Shown: positions 1-6,497 of the stretch, piece after piece | Layout: every line of letters begins with the position of its first letter | Numbering within the stretch: the stretch's first letter is position 1 | Virus record (IMG/VR): IMGVR_UViG_3300047476_000514 | Coordinates: 1 to 25,607 of that record | Length of the DNA stretch: 25,607 nt | Direction: 5' to 3' (one strand) | Source: a virus | Program-made: the position numbers and the translations under genes | The notes under the pieces: generated by a model | Seen by the model: the letters and a program-made list of their open reading frames with translations, nothing else | The model's database searches: none | Told to the model about the DNA's origin: nothing

Positions 1-127
1 CACCGCACCAAGAGAGTTAAGTGATGAGGAAATAAAAGCAATAGCCAATAATTTAACTTGCACCCCAGATAAGAATTGGAATGTTTTATTTGCTAAAGCA
101 ATACTAAAGAAAGCGAGTGAGAAATGA
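1..127 (+). CDS. Partial small protein with repeat-type C-terminus
   Basis: The frame is open from the window edge (first full codon at base 2) and ends at TGA 125-127, giving 41 visible residues; the start lies outside the window. The product contains APRELSDEEI near the left edge and ends FAKAILKKASEK. The next gene carries the same two blocks (PRELSDEEI and FARAILKKASER), so the two are related through their C-terminal halves. The stop overlaps the next start (ATGA, 124-127), so the pair is probably translationally coupled. The function is unknown. From memory, similar short C-terminal tails occur on many otherwise unrelated phage orphan proteins; I treat it as a tag-like domain. Confidence 0.7.
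   Translation, partial: TAPRELSDEEIKAIANNLTCTPDKNWNVLFAKAILKKASEK
7..34 (+). repeat. 28-bp direct repeat, first copy
   Basis: The stretch beginning ACCAAGAGAGTTAAG is identical at 7-34 and 279-306. Both copies encode PRELSDEEI in the same relative position of consecutive genes, pointing to duplication of a C-terminal domain. Confidence 0.85.
103..127 (+). repeat. Gene-end repeat, copy 1 of 4
   Basis: The 25 bases from ACTAAAGAAAGCG to the ATGA junction are identical at 103-127 and 509-533. Near copies end at 387 and 679. Each copy encodes the last residues of one gene, its stop codon and the first base-pairs of the next start. Copies 1 and 2 share a longer match (91-127 against 351-387, with few differences). 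Confidence 0.85.
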
Positions 128-387
128 CATACATACTAACTTGCGGATGTGAATCACAATATGGCGGATTCCCTAGTGAATGGGATGGTGAAACTAGAGA
201 ATGTGAACCTGCTGTATTTTATGGATGCTTATGCGATAAACATTTTGGTGAATATGATGCTAGACCTGCACAGTTAGAACCAAGAGAGTTAAGTGATGAG
301 GAAATACTAGAGGTTAGTCACACGGTGCCCTATGCAAATAGATTTGAGTTTGCTAGAGCAATACTAAAGAAAGCGAGTGAAAGATGA
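124..387 (+). CDS. Small Cys-containing protein with repeat-type C-terminus (87 aa)
   Basis: The N-terminal half (about residues 1-50) contains cysteines in CGC, REC and GCLC contexts and a histidine in DKHF, which could bind a metal, but no standard zinc-finger spacing is clear. The C-terminal part (about 53-87) repeats the PRELSDEEI and FARAILKKASER blocks seen in the preceding gene, and the DNA is duplicated as well (28 identical bases at 7-34 and 279-306). The start overlaps the upstream stop and its own stop overlaps the next ATG (384-387). The function is unknown. Its place upstream of replication genes suggests early expression. Confidence 0.75.
   Translation: MTYILTCGCESQYGGFPSEWDGETRECEPAVFYGCLCDKHFGEYDARPAQLEPRELSDEEILEVSHTVPYANRFEFARAILKKASER
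279..306 (+). repeat. 28-bp direct repeat, second copy
   Basis: This is the second copy of the block at 7-34, inside the 87-aa gene. The sequences between this block and the gene-end repeat differ between the two genes, so the duplication is old or was partly overwritten. Confidence 0.85.
363..387 (+). repeat. Gene-end repeat, copy 2 of 4
   Basis: It matches copy 1 except just before the stop (GAAAGATGA in place of GAGAAATGA), which changes the last residue from Lys to Arg. It again combines a C-terminal coding end with an ATGA junction. Confidence 0.8.
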
Positions 388-533
388 AAGCAAGATTATT
401 TTTAATGATTTTATTTTTACCTGTAATGCTTACATTTAATTTTATTGGTTGTTTATATTGTCTATCTAAAGTTGCATTTAAAAACGGATATGAACATACC
501 TTTGAATTACTAAAGAAAGCGAGTGAGAAATGA
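384..533 (+). CDS. Small single-span membrane protein with repeat-type C-terminus (49 aa)
   Basis: This short ORF lies between two ATGA junctions (384-387 and 530-533). Residues about 4-29 are strongly hydrophobic (LFLMILFLPVMLTF, then IGCLYCL), consistent with one membrane segment or a signal anchor following Lys2 and Arg4. The last residues, LLKKASEK, are encoded by another copy of the shared 3' repeat. It has no strong Shine-Dalgarno of its own, so translation probably depends on reinitiation after the upstream gene. The function is unknown; a tiny membrane protein in an early phage operon could act on the host envelope, but that is inference. Confidence 0.65.
   Translation: MKARLFLMILFLPVMLTFNFIGCLYCLSKVAFKNGYEHTFELLKKASEK
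509..533 (+). repeat. Gene-end repeat, copy 3 of 4
   Basis: It is identical to copy 1 over 25 bases, although the upstream coding sequence (a hydrophobic membrane protein) is unrelated. The similarity is therefore confined to the gene end. Confidence 0.85.
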
Positions 534-679
534 AACAAGACGAATACGAATTACGAAAAGAATTGATTGAAGTTCGTCATACGCTTAAATACTTTGACAA
601 AGATGGATGGGTTTACAAACTTGGCGATAAGTTCTGCACTTGGATAGAAAATAAACTAAAGAAAGCGAAAGAGAAATGA
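530..679 (+). CDS. Small charged protein with repeat-type C-terminus (49 aa)
   Basis: Start and stop both lie in ATGA overlaps with the neighbours (530-533 and 676-679). The product begins MKQDEYELRKELIEVRHTLK, which should be helical, and ends NKLKKAKEK, encoded by the fourth and most diverged copy of the 3' repeat. The middle (DKDGWVYKLGDKFCTWIE) is soluble in character. The function is unknown. The case for a real gene rests on its exact fit in the coupled chain and the shared C-terminal end, not on homology. Confidence 0.6.
   Translation: MKQDEYELRKELIEVRHTLKYFDKDGWVYKLGDKFCTWIENKLKKAKEK
655..679 (+). repeat. Gene-end repeat, copy 4 of 4
   Basis: It matches copy 1 except for two adjacent bases (GCGAAAGAG in place of GCGAGTGAG), so the encoded tail is KKAKEK. 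It ends in the ATGA junction with the next gene. Confidence 0.75.
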
Positions 680-840
680 ACAGGTACAAAGTCATGGACG
701 AAACAGGTCAGGCGATGCGTATCTTTCACAAGAAACCCGAAGCCATTAGATTCATGCAGGACGGCTGGACTATCCAGTTAATCAAGACACCGAGTAGATA
801 CGAGCAAGCATTAACTAACGTTGGAGAGGCGACGATATGA
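676..840 (+). CDS. Small hypothetical protein (54 aa)
   Basis: The ORF starts in the ATGA overlap at 676-679 and stops at 838-840, overlapping the start of the DUF6378-like gene (ATG at 837). The product, beginning MNRYKVMDETGQAMRIFHKK, looks like a small beta-rich protein with a helical middle (PEAIRFMQDGW). Unlike the four genes before it, it does not end in the KKASEK tail, so the repeat chain stops here. The function is unknown. The upstream bases CGAAAGAGAA give only a weak ribosome site, so coupling to the preceding gene is likely. Confidence 0.6.
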   Translation: MNRYKVMDETGQAMRIFHKKPEAIRFMQDGWTIQLIKTPSRYEQALTNVGEATI

Positions 841-1103
841 ACATAGATAAAACACTTGACGAGCGCGGTACAAGGTATGGTAAATTTAAAGACCAAGCAA
901 AGATAAGCCAAGCACTTAAATATGCCATGCAAATGACAGAGGGTTGGGATAAGTTGTCGCCGGATCAGGCGGAGGCGTTAGAGATGATCCAGCACAAGGT
1001 AGCGCGCATATTGAACGGGGATCCAAACTATCATGATTCTTGGCATGACATAGGCGGATACAGCAAGTTAGTGGCAGACAGACTCATAGGAATAGAAAAA
1101 TAA
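837..1103 (+). CDS. DUF6378-like phage protein (88 aa)
   Basis: The product matches my memory of the DUF6378 family: an N-terminal ERGTRYGKF motif (about residues 9-17), a central helix with LSPDQAEALEMIQHKVARIL (about 40-59) and a C-terminal GDPNYHDSWHDIGGYSKL block (about 61-78). Length and motif order fit a complete member. The family is common in phages, often near nucleotide-metabolism or replication genes, and its biochemical role is not known to me. The conserved His/Asp-rich end could be a metal or nucleotide site; that is inference. The start overlaps the preceding stop (ATGA). Confidence 0.85.
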   Translation: MNIDKTLDERGTRYGKFKDQAKISQALKYAMQMTEGWDKLSPDQAEALEMIQHKVARILNGDPNYHDSWHDIGGYSKLVADRLIGIEK

Positions 1104-1107
1104 TTTG

Positions 1108-1290
1108 ATGAATTACAGGGAAGAAATAAAGAAACTGACAAGATCGATACCAAAGTCAGTCACGGAAGGTGGTGTTATGCAAGCTGGGTTGTGGAAACAA
1201 AAAGCAGTAGATGGATTAAGAGTAGCTAACAACAGCAGAGCATCAACAGCAGAACTTATAAACGCGTTAGAAGCACTAAGGAGGTTTTAA
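1108..1290 (+). CDS. Small hypothetical protein (60 aa)
   Basis: I choose ATG 1108 over the in-frame TTG at 1105, which lies directly before it. The product, starting MNYREEIKKLTRSIPKS, is basic and probably all-helical; no domain is recognised. It follows the DUF6378-like gene after 4 bases and ends directly against the next ATG (TAA 1288-1290). Its last codons contain the strong ribosome site AGGAGG (1279-1284) that serves the ParB-like gene. The function is unknown. Confidence 0.65.
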   Translation: MNYREEIKKLTRSIPKSVTEGGVMQAGLWKQKAVDGLRVANNSRASTAELINALEALRRF

Positions 1291-2097
1291 ATGAAAGTGA
1301 AAGACATCAGACTGGATAAAGATTTACAGTCACGAGCATACATTAACGAAGACACAGTAGCGGAGTACGCTGAACATATGCTGGATGGAGCTAAGTTTCC
1401 ACCAGTCACATTGTTCTTTGACAGTGTTTACTACTGGCTGGCAGACGGCTATCACCGTTATTACGGCTACAAAAAAGCAGGCATCGAAGACATTGAAGTT
1501 GAAGTTATCAACGGCACCCGTCGCGACGCAATCCTTTATTCATTGGGCGCAAACTCAAAGCATGGATTACCAAGAAGCAATGACGACAAGCGTAAGGCAG
1601 TGATGACGTTATTGGATGACATGGAGTGGTGCGAGTGGGCAGACCGTGAGATCGCTCGTGTGTGTGGCGTATCCAACATGACAGTCTCAAGAATAAAGAA
1701 GTCCCTCCAGATTGCTAAGCCTAGTGAGAAGAAGTATATCAAGGACGGCGTTGAAAAGGTCATGAAGACTGACAACATCGGCAAAGAAGTCACAAGCCTC
1801 AAGCCAGCTGAAGTATTCATTGAGGATGATAAGTTGGCTGAGATGGCCGTGGCGCATCAGGAGCTGGCAGATGAGAACGCAAAGCTATTGGATAAGATCC
1901 AAGCAGTAGAGCTATCAGCAGACCAGCAAGCCATTGATGATAAGTTCACAGAGTATCGCAATCAGATTAAAGCATTGGAGGCTGAGTTGCGTGCCGTCAA
2001 AAACTCCCGCGATCAGTTCCAGCAGAAGAACGCTGAGTTGATTAAGCAGGTTTCATACTGGCGCAAGAAGGCAGAGAAAGCAGAAAAAGTAAGCTAA
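1291..2097 (+). CDS. ParB-like nuclease-fold/HTH protein with coiled-coil tail (268 aa)
   Basis: The N-terminal region (about residues 1-90) reads as a ParB/Srx-type fold: VKDIRLDKDLQSR, then LADGYHRYYGYKKAG at 50-64, where ADGYHR corresponds to the ParB GxHR nucleotide-binding motif, then GANSKHGLPRSNDDKRKAV (about 86-104). A helix-turn-helix follows at about 118-137 (DREIARVCGVSNMTVSRIKK). From about residue 180 to the end it is a long charged coiled coil. No ParA is present, so it is unlikely to be a classical partition protein; a CTP-dependent DNA-binding or regulatory role is more plausible. It has the strongest ribosome site of the left module (AGGAGG, 1279-1284). Confidence 0.85.
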   Translation: MKVKDIRLDKDLQSRAYINEDTVAEYAEHMLDGAKFPPVTLFFDSVYYWLADGYHRYYGYKKAGIEDIEVEVINGTRRDAILYSLGANSKHGLPRSNDDKRKAVMTLLDDMEWCEWADREIARVCGVSNMTVSRIKKSLQIAKPSEKKYIKDGVEKVMKTDNIGKEVTSLKPAEVFIEDDKLAEMAVAHQELADENAKLLDKIQAVELSADQQAIDDKFTEYRNQIKALEAELRAVKNSRDQFQQKNAELIKQVSYWRKKAEKAEKVS

Positions 2098-2108
2098 GCA
2101 TCACCGAA

Positions 2109-2126
2109 GCTGGGCGGTTTCCCAGT
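2109..2126 (+). other. Short intergenic hairpin
   Basis: GCTGGG (2109-2114) pairs with CCCAGT (2121-2126) across a six-base loop, with one G-U pair. It sits in the 44-base gap between the ParB-like gene and the next ORF, just upstream of the GGAGG site at 2133-2137. No T-run follows, so it is not an intrinsic terminator; it may be a processing or stability element, or chance. Confidence 0.4.
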
Positions 2127-2141
2127 AGTAATGGAGGAAGT

Positions 2142-2495
2142 ATGGAGTTTATGATTAGTAGGACATCCCTTTATGGGTATGATGATAGAGCGCCACATGA
2201 GAGAGCTTATAAAAAGGCATACATCCGTGTGGATGAGCGAACAACAGATGATCCTGAGAAGATTCCATCCGAAAGGGGTGGAAGATGGTACAAGTCAGGA
2301 CGCAATCATCGCGTTGAGAATGGTCACATCATGCGTGACTATGATGACGAGGCATGGTTCATTGAGATTAAAGACCTTGATGACTTGATTCAGTTAACAA
2401 AAAAATTGGATGGCACGAAAGAGATTGTCTTTGGCGGAAGCTATTGGAACAATCAGATGCTTCAGATAGAAATCTATGATGACTATCGGGAGTAA
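2142..2495 (+). CDS. Hypothetical protein (117 aa)
   Basis: ATG 2142 follows GGAGGAAG (2133-2140) and is preferred over the in-frame ATG at 2151. The sequence is rich in Tyr, Asp and Arg, with an N-terminal SLYGYDDRAPHERAYKK and a C-terminal alpha/beta part (IEIKDLDDLIQLTKKL, then a beta-like EIVFGG and LQIEIYDD). I recognise no domain. It stops two bases before the helicase ATG, so it is co-transcribed with the replication genes. The function is unknown. Confidence 0.75.
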   Translation: MEFMISRTSLYGYDDRAPHERAYKKAYIRVDERTTDDPEKIPSERGGRWYKSGRNHRVENGHIMRDYDDEAWFIEIKDLDDLIQLTKKLDGTKEIVFGGSYWNNQMLQIEIYDDYRE

Positions 2496-2497
2496 CC

Positions 2498-3973
2498 ATG
2501 CTAGAGTTAAGACCACATCAACAAGAGGTTGTTGATAAGTTACGAGAAGGTTTTGCTGAAGGTCATAGGTGCCAGTTGCTATACGCGCCCACTGGCTTTG
2601 GCAAAACTGAAGTAGCCATGTCAATCATGAAGGCGGTATCAGAGAAGTTCAATCGCACGGCGATGGTATTGGATCGCATCGTGCTGGTTGAGCAGACAAG
2701 CCTAAGACTAGGTAAGTACGGCATTGACCATGGCGTCATGCAGGCCGGCCACTGGCGTCATAGACCATTGGAGCGCATCCAAGTATGTTCAGCGCAGACA
2801 TTGGAGAAGAGAGAGTCGTTTCCTGACATCAATCTTCTTATCATCGATGAGTGCCACGTCCAGCGCAAGAAGACTGTAGAGTTCATCAAGAACAATCCCA
2901 AGATCAAAGTCATCGGACTGACTGCCACACCCTTTACCAAGGGACTGAGTGACGTCTATACGAACGTGGTGGGCGCGCTATCCACTGGTGAGTTGATTGA
3001 CAAGGGATGGCTCGCTCCACTAAAGGTATTCATTGCCAAAGAGATTGACATGACGGGCGCCAAGAAGGTGGCTGGCGAGTGGTCAGGTGATGAAGTAACC
3101 AAGCGCGGTATGCAAATCACGGGCGACATCGTATCTGAGTGGGTCAAGAAAACCTATGAAGTGTTTGGTGAACCACGCAAGACAGTTGTGTTTTGCTCAG
3201 GCGTTGAGCATGGACGCGATCTAGTCCGCAAGTTTGCAGAGGCTGGTTATAACTTCCAGTCAATCTCATACAAAGAAGACGACCAGTTTAAGAAGGATAC
3301 AATCGAAGATTTCGCACGACCCGATACATCTATACATGGGTTAATTGCTACCGACATTCTGACCCGTGGGTTTGACGTCCCTGACGTTATGATCGGTGTA
3401 TCGGCTCGACCATTTTCCAAGTCATTCAGCTCCCACGTCCAACAGCTGGGGCGCGTCATGCGTCCTAGTGATGGTAAAGAGTTTGGCATATGGCTTGATC
3501 ACAGCGGTAACTACCTACGATTCAGGGATGACTGGGATAAGTTATACGACCATGGGGTGGATGAGTTAAAAGAAGGTGGTGAGCGCGCCAAGAAAGAACC
3601 CAAAGAGCGCGAAAAGAAAGAAGCCAAGTGTCCAAAGTGCGGAGTGTTGTGGACTTTCCCTGATGATAAGTGCGGTGAGTGCGGTCATATCCGAACCAAG
3701 ATGAAAAACATCATGTCGATTCCAGGTGAACTCATGGAGTTGGCGACTGCAAATAAGAGTCTGAACATCAACAAGCAGGACTTCTATTCACAGGTTTTGT
3801 ATTACGCACGATCAAAAGGTTTCAATGATGGCTGGGCGTCGCACAAATACAAAGAGAAGTTTGGCGTATGGCCTAAAGGTATGCGACAGGATGCCGTTGC
3901 GCCGTCACCCGAAACTCTCAAGTGGATCAAGTCAAGGTTCATTGCATGGTCAAAGTCAAAGGCTAAAGCATGA
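2498..3973 (+). CDS. Superfamily 2 DNA/RNA helicase with C-terminal zinc ribbon (491 aa)
   Basis: All main SF2 motifs are present in order: RPHQQ at 5-9 (Q-type/motif 0), Walker A APTGFGKT at 30-37, DECH box at 117-120, TATPF at 142-146, ATDILTRGFDVPDV at 284-297 (motif V) and QQLGRVMRP at 315-323 (motif VI). A Lys/Glu-rich linker leads to a four-cysteine zinc ribbon (C378, C381, C392, C395). The architecture resembles the ResIII/UvsW-like helicases phages use in replication or recombination. The core is complete; a restriction-enzyme subunit is unlikely because no methylase or nuclease lies nearby. The stop overlaps the primase-like start (ATGA, 3970-3973), so the two products are probably made together. 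Confidence 0.92.
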   Translation: MLELRPHQQEVVDKLREGFAEGHRCQLLYAPTGFGKTEVAMSIMKAVSEKFNRTAMVLDRIVLVEQTSLRLGKYGIDHGVMQAGHWRHRPLERIQVCSAQTLEKRESFPDINLLIIDECHVQRKKTVEFIKNNPKIKVIGLTATPFTKGLSDVYTNVVGALSTGELIDKGWLAPLKVFIAKEIDMTGAKKVAGEWSGDEVTKRGMQITGDIVSEWVKKTYEVFGEPRKTVVFCSGVEHGRDLVRKFAEAGYNFQSISYKEDDQFKKDTIEDFARPDTSIHGLIATDILTRGFDVPDVMIGVSARPFSKSFSSHVQQLGRVMRPSDGKEFGIWLDHSGNYLRFRDDWDKLYDHGVDELKEGGERAKKEPKEREKKEAKCPKCGVLWTFPDDKCGECGHIRTKMKNIMSIPGELMELATANKSLNINKQDFYSQVLYYARSKGFNDGWASHKYKEKFGVWPKGMRQDAVAPSPETLKWIKSRFIAWSKSKAKA

Positions 3974-4767
3974 ACTTCCAACAATTCGCTGAAACTCACG
4001 GACTCATTATTACGCACCTAGTCACAGACAAGTGGGTGCGCGTGCCTACAACAGACAAGCCACATTCAAAGAACGGCGCATATATCTATGATGGCCGGTC
4101 AGGCGCAGTGCAAAACTGGGCGATACATGACAAGCCAGTCTCATGGAAAAGCAAAGAGCCGTATCGTCCTGATCCTTTAGCCAAAGAGAAGAGAGAGAAG
4201 GCTGAGCGTGAACGTGCTGAGCGACAGGTCAAGGCTGCCAAAAAAGCTGGCTGGATCATGAGTCAGGCTAAAGAATCAACGCATCCATACTTGGCGCGCA
4301 AAGGTTTCCCAACACAGAAGAGTTACGTTTGGAATAGCCTCTTAGTGCTACCGACTAGAGAAGGCGACAAGCTGGTGGGGTGTCAGTTGATAGCGCCTGA
4401 TGGCACTAAGAAGTTTCTTACTGGCCAGAAGACCAAGGGTGTATCGCTGGTGATGGATAACAAGGGCGTCGATATTGTTTGTGAAGGGTTCGCCACAGCT
4501 CTATCGGTCAGGCGCGCCATGAAGTTCTTAAAGCAAAGGTATCGCATCCACATATGTTTTTCTGCCAGCAACATGGTTGAAATTGGTAAGTCATTAAAGA
4601 ATCCAGTAGTGATCGCGGACAATGACCCGATGGGCATAGCCACAGCTAAGAAAATAGCCTCTGACTACTGGGTCGCTGAGATAGACGGGTATGACTTCAA
4701 CGATGCTGAAATTGCGCTTGGGACTGAGGTCGTGGCGCAATCTCTAGCAAGGTTCGTTCAATCATAG
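3970..4767 (+). CDS. TOPRIM-domain DNA primase-like protein (265 aa)
   Basis: An N-terminal region (about 1-60, with KPHSKNGAYIYDGRSGAVQNW) resembles the front part of small phage primases; a Lys/Arg/Glu helix follows (about 67-100), then HPYLARKGFP. The TOPRIM core runs from about 165 to 250: VCEGFATALS at 170-179 supplies the catalytic Glu (E172), and IADNDPMG at 215-222 supplies the DxD metal site (D217, D219). This is the pattern of the P4/Toprim_3 type of primase. No CHC2 zinc finger is seen and no helicase domain is fused, but a separate SF2 helicase is encoded just upstream. The 3' end overlaps the convergent minus-strand gene by 10 bp. Confidence 0.88.
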   Translation: MNFQQFAETHGLIITHLVTDKWVRVPTTDKPHSKNGAYIYDGRSGAVQNWAIHDKPVSWKSKEPYRPDPLAKEKREKAERERAERQVKAAKKAGWIMSQAKESTHPYLARKGFPTQKSYVWNSLLVLPTREGDKLVGCQLIAPDGTKKFLTGQKTKGVSLVMDNKGVDIVCEGFATALSVRRAMKFLKQRYRIHICFSASNMVEIGKSLKNPVVIADNDPMGIATAKKIASDYWVAEIDGYDFNDAEIALGTEVVAQSLARFVQS

Positions 4768-4988
4768 TCGCGTTCGACGTCGGTTACTTCCCACTCGCCC
4801 AGCTCTATGTCGCCCTCGTCGAGCATATCGTATGCGATCTCGATAGCCTCATCTGCGTCGGACGCGTCCACGAAGACGCTGGTGGTTGCTGTTGTCTGTA
4901 ACTTCACTTCAAACTTTTTCATTTCGTTCTTCTCCGTTCCAAGGCTGTCTAGCCATGTGTTAAATAGGTCTTGCCATGGGTTAATCAT
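4758..4988 (-). CDS. Small acidic protein, last gene of the minus cluster (76 aa)
   Basis: The chosen start (MINPWQDLF, ATG 4988-4986) overlaps the upstream stop as ATGA. A downstream in-frame start (MKKFEVKL, at 4922) also has a good ribosome site (GGAGAAG) and may be the true or a second start. From that Met the protein has a compact beta-beta-alpha look, FEVKLQTTATTSVFVDASDADEAIEIA, then an acidic end. The pattern beta strands plus [D/E]AxSxxEA resembles small DpnD/PcfM-like phage proteins and recurs in two other genes of this cluster. The function is unknown. Its stop overlaps the 3' end of the primase-like gene on the other strand. Confidence 0.7.
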   Translation of the reverse strand: MINPWQDLFNTWLDSLGTEKNEMKKFEVKLQTTATTSVFVDASDADEAIEIAYDMLDEGDIELGEWEVTDVERDYD

Positions 4989-5185
4989 TTGAGTATTCCC
5001 TTCCAATGCACTTCCTGATGTTGAGAGCGCTGTTTAATCTTCTCGGCTTGGCTGATGTTGTTCATGCGCACATTCCAAAACGTCCCAGTCCAATACTGGA
5101 AAAAGATAATGTCGTTCTTGCGGGTGATGTAAACCCCACGGCGCACGGGTTTAACGTCGGGAGGATACCAGTCTGTTAGCTTCAT
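4985..5185 (-). CDS. Hypothetical WYPP-type small protein (66 aa)
   Basis: ATG 5185-5183 follows AAAGGAGA and overlaps the upstream stop as ATGA, so this start is preferred to in-frame codons further up. The product begins MKLTDWYPPDVKPVRRGVY and continues with aromatic residues (FFQYWTGTFW), giving a small beta-sheet look. Phages often encode proteins opening with W[FY]PxxxxPxRxGxY; no function is known to me. Both ends overlap neighbours. Confidence 0.75.
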   Translation of the reverse strand: MKLTDWYPPDVKPVRRGVYITRKNDIIFFQYWTGTFWNVRMNNISQAEKIKQRSQHQEVHWKGILK

Positions 5186-5715
5186 AGCGCTAGTATCTCC
5201 TTTGTTGTCATTGGTGCTAGATTCCAATGCTCTGTGTAGTCATCCATTTTGTTTTCACCCACTTTATATACATTGATGGTGTGCTTGGTTCTTAAGTGTT
5301 TTGGGTTTTTATCATCAGGGCAATGCACGTGGATGCTGTGATTCTCAAATCCATACCACCAGTCGCCTGATGCCAATATCTCATGCCTGTAACACTTTAT
5401 TGTTTGGTAAATTAAATCCTCCAGCTCTTCCTCTTCCTCTGACGCGTATAACTGATCTAATATCTCAACACCATCACCCAAATAAGGCACTTCCGTAATA
5501 AAGTAGCTGATGCGGTTCACCAAGTGATAGCCGTTCACGATATAAGTTCCTTCGTCGCCGTCCACCAGCGTCCACACTCTATCGGGTTCAATGTCTGCTG
5601 TTGCCAGCACATAACCCAGCTCAATGCCGTAAGTTTCAAAGTGAAGCTGGCCGTCGTTCTTAACCAAGTGATTGGTCTTTGGCTTGTATATCTCTACCCA
5701 TTCTTCATACGTCAT
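5182..5715 (-). CDS. Hypothetical phage protein with WTLVDGD motif (177 aa)
   Basis: ATG 5715 (MTYEEWVEIYKP) is preferred because GAGGG lies upstream with suitable spacing and the start overlaps the upstream gene by only 11 bases; a longer form would overlap more. Conserved-looking blocks are YGIELGYV and RVWTLVDGDEGTYIVNGYH (about 35-75), then NRISYFITEVPY. The C-terminal half is Cys/His-bearing (IKCYRHEIL, HSIHVHCPDD). I recall similar sequences in other environmental phages as uncharacterised proteins. The function is unknown. It is the longest protein of the minus cluster. Confidence 0.75.
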   Translation of the reverse strand: MTYEEWVEIYKPKTNHLVKNDGQLHFETYGIELGYVLATADIEPDRVWTLVDGDEGTYIVNGYHLVNRISYFITEVPYLGDGVEILDQLYASEEEEELEDLIYQTIKCYRHEILASGDWWYGFENHSIHVHCPDDKNPKHLRTKHTINVYKVGENKMDDYTEHWNLAPMTTKEILAL

Positions 5716-5911
5716 ATGTATAACCCTCTTCTTGTTCAACACTTAGCTCGCTGGCTCTCTCAGCTCCGTAAACGTCATGCGACAATGAGCGCCCCTCATG
5801 CGGTTCTGATAACCATTGCCACACCTTGGCGCGCGCCTCTTCCTCCGAATCAGCATCAACAAGCCATTGATACTGGACTGTTTCCCACACTTGCCATTTT
5901 TGCTTATCCAT
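5705..5911 (-). CDS. Small protein with beta-beta-alpha SEEEA motif (68 aa)
   Basis: ATG 5911 (MDKQKWQVWETVQYQW) follows GGAGGG and overlaps the upstream stop by 8 bases. The motif VDADSEEEARAKVWQWL (about 17-33) parallels the VDASDADEA motif of the last cluster gene and the TTATSEEQARA motif of the 85-aa gene at 7751. The three may be diverged copies of one small fold. The C-terminal half is acidic and disordered-looking. The function is unknown. Confidence 0.7.
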   Translation of the reverse strand: MDKQKWQVWETVQYQWLVDADSEEEARAKVWQWLSEPHEGRSLSHDVYGAERASELSVEQEEGYTYDV

Positions 5912-6098
5912 TTTCACCCTCCAATAATTTCTCCAAATCCACGTCATACTCATTGCATAGCGCGAACAATAGGTCGATTGTGATGTCGCTCGAACCTTCC
6001 AAGCTCATGAGAAAAACCTCAATCTTCTCGTCGCGTGTTAGCTCTTGGCTGTATTTGTCACTTCTGTAATACTGAAAAAACTGTTCTTTCGTAATCAT
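5904..6098 (-). CDS. Small acidic helical protein (64 aa)
   Basis: It starts MITKEQFFQYYRSDKYSQEL and overlaps the upstream stop as ATGA (6095-6098). The remainder (TRDEKIEVFLMSLEGSSDIT, then LLFALCNEYDVDLEKLLEG) is predicted to be helical and is negatively charged. No domain is recognised. The size, charge and setting resemble phage host-takeover proteins, but that is only context. Confidence 0.65.
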   Translation of the reverse strand: MITKEQFFQYYRSDKYSQELTRDEKIEVFLMSLEGSSDITIDLLFALCNEYDVDLEKLLEGENG

Positions 6099-6274
6099 GC
6101 TTTGTTCTCCATTACTATGTCTTCCAAAACCTTGATGACTGCATCAATACAATCGCCTACAGTCGTTTCAGTCCCGTCGTTATCCTTGGGCTGGTTCTTT
6201 ACCTTCTTGGGTATCGTTCTGCGTATGTCATACATATCCATCAGAGCGGACTCAATCTCGTTATCCGTTGGCAT
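6095..6274 (-). CDS. Small acidic protein (59 aa)
   Basis: ATG 6274 (MPTDNEIESALMDMYDI) is chosen because GGAGGG stands just upstream and the 14-base overlap with the preceding gene matches the local style; a longer in-frame reading would run through most of that gene. The product has an N-terminal helix, a basic linker (RRTIPKKVKNQ) and a C-terminal acidic helix (VGDCIDAVIKVLEDIV). The function is unknown. Confidence 0.65.
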   Translation of the reverse strand: MPTDNEIESALMDMYDIRRTIPKKVKNQPKDNDGTETTVGDCIDAVIKVLEDIVMENKA

Positions 6275-6497
6275 TTCCACCCTCCATAATGATTTCAATC
6301 TCTGCGCTTGGGTCTTCGCTGATATAGTCGCGATACTCGCGCACCAGCTCTTCGTCCGTGTAATTCGCGAACCCTTTAAACCCGTATCGCAAATAAGTGT
6401 CGATGTCTTCAGGCGTCTGCTGTAGGTAATCAAAAGTAGAATTGATTAAATCTTGAATCATGTCCTCTCGATCAATTTTGATAATCTCTTTAATCAT
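6261..6497 (-). CDS. Strongly acidic small protein (78 aa)
   Basis: It begins MIKEIIKIDREDMIQDLI and follows GAGGAG; the start overlaps the upstream stop by 8 bases. Asp and Glu make up roughly a quarter of the residues. The block GFKGFANYTDEELVREYRDY (about 39-58) looks like the conserved heart of a family I have seen in environmental phages, without a known role. A DNA-mimic or inhibitor function is possible for so acidic a protein, but nothing in the sequence proves it. Confidence 0.7.
   Translation of the reverse strand: MIKEIIKIDREDMIQDLINSTFDYLQQTPEDIDTYLRYGFKGFANYTDEELVREYRDYISEDPSAEIEIIMEGGNANG

Noticed and set aside
2109-2126. Intrinsic terminator after the ParB-like gene
   Set aside because: The stem is short and no T-run follows, and the downstream genes keep tight spacing.
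2498-3973. Restriction-modification helicase subunit
   Set aside because: The SF2 motifs alone would allow it, but there is no methylase or nuclease partner, and the coupled TOPRIM gene points to replication.
5524-6069. A 181-residue open frame on the plus strand
   Set aside because: It runs opposite to at least four well-placed minus genes with GGAGG-type ribosome sites and ATGA overlaps; it lacks its own ribosome site and any recognisable domain.
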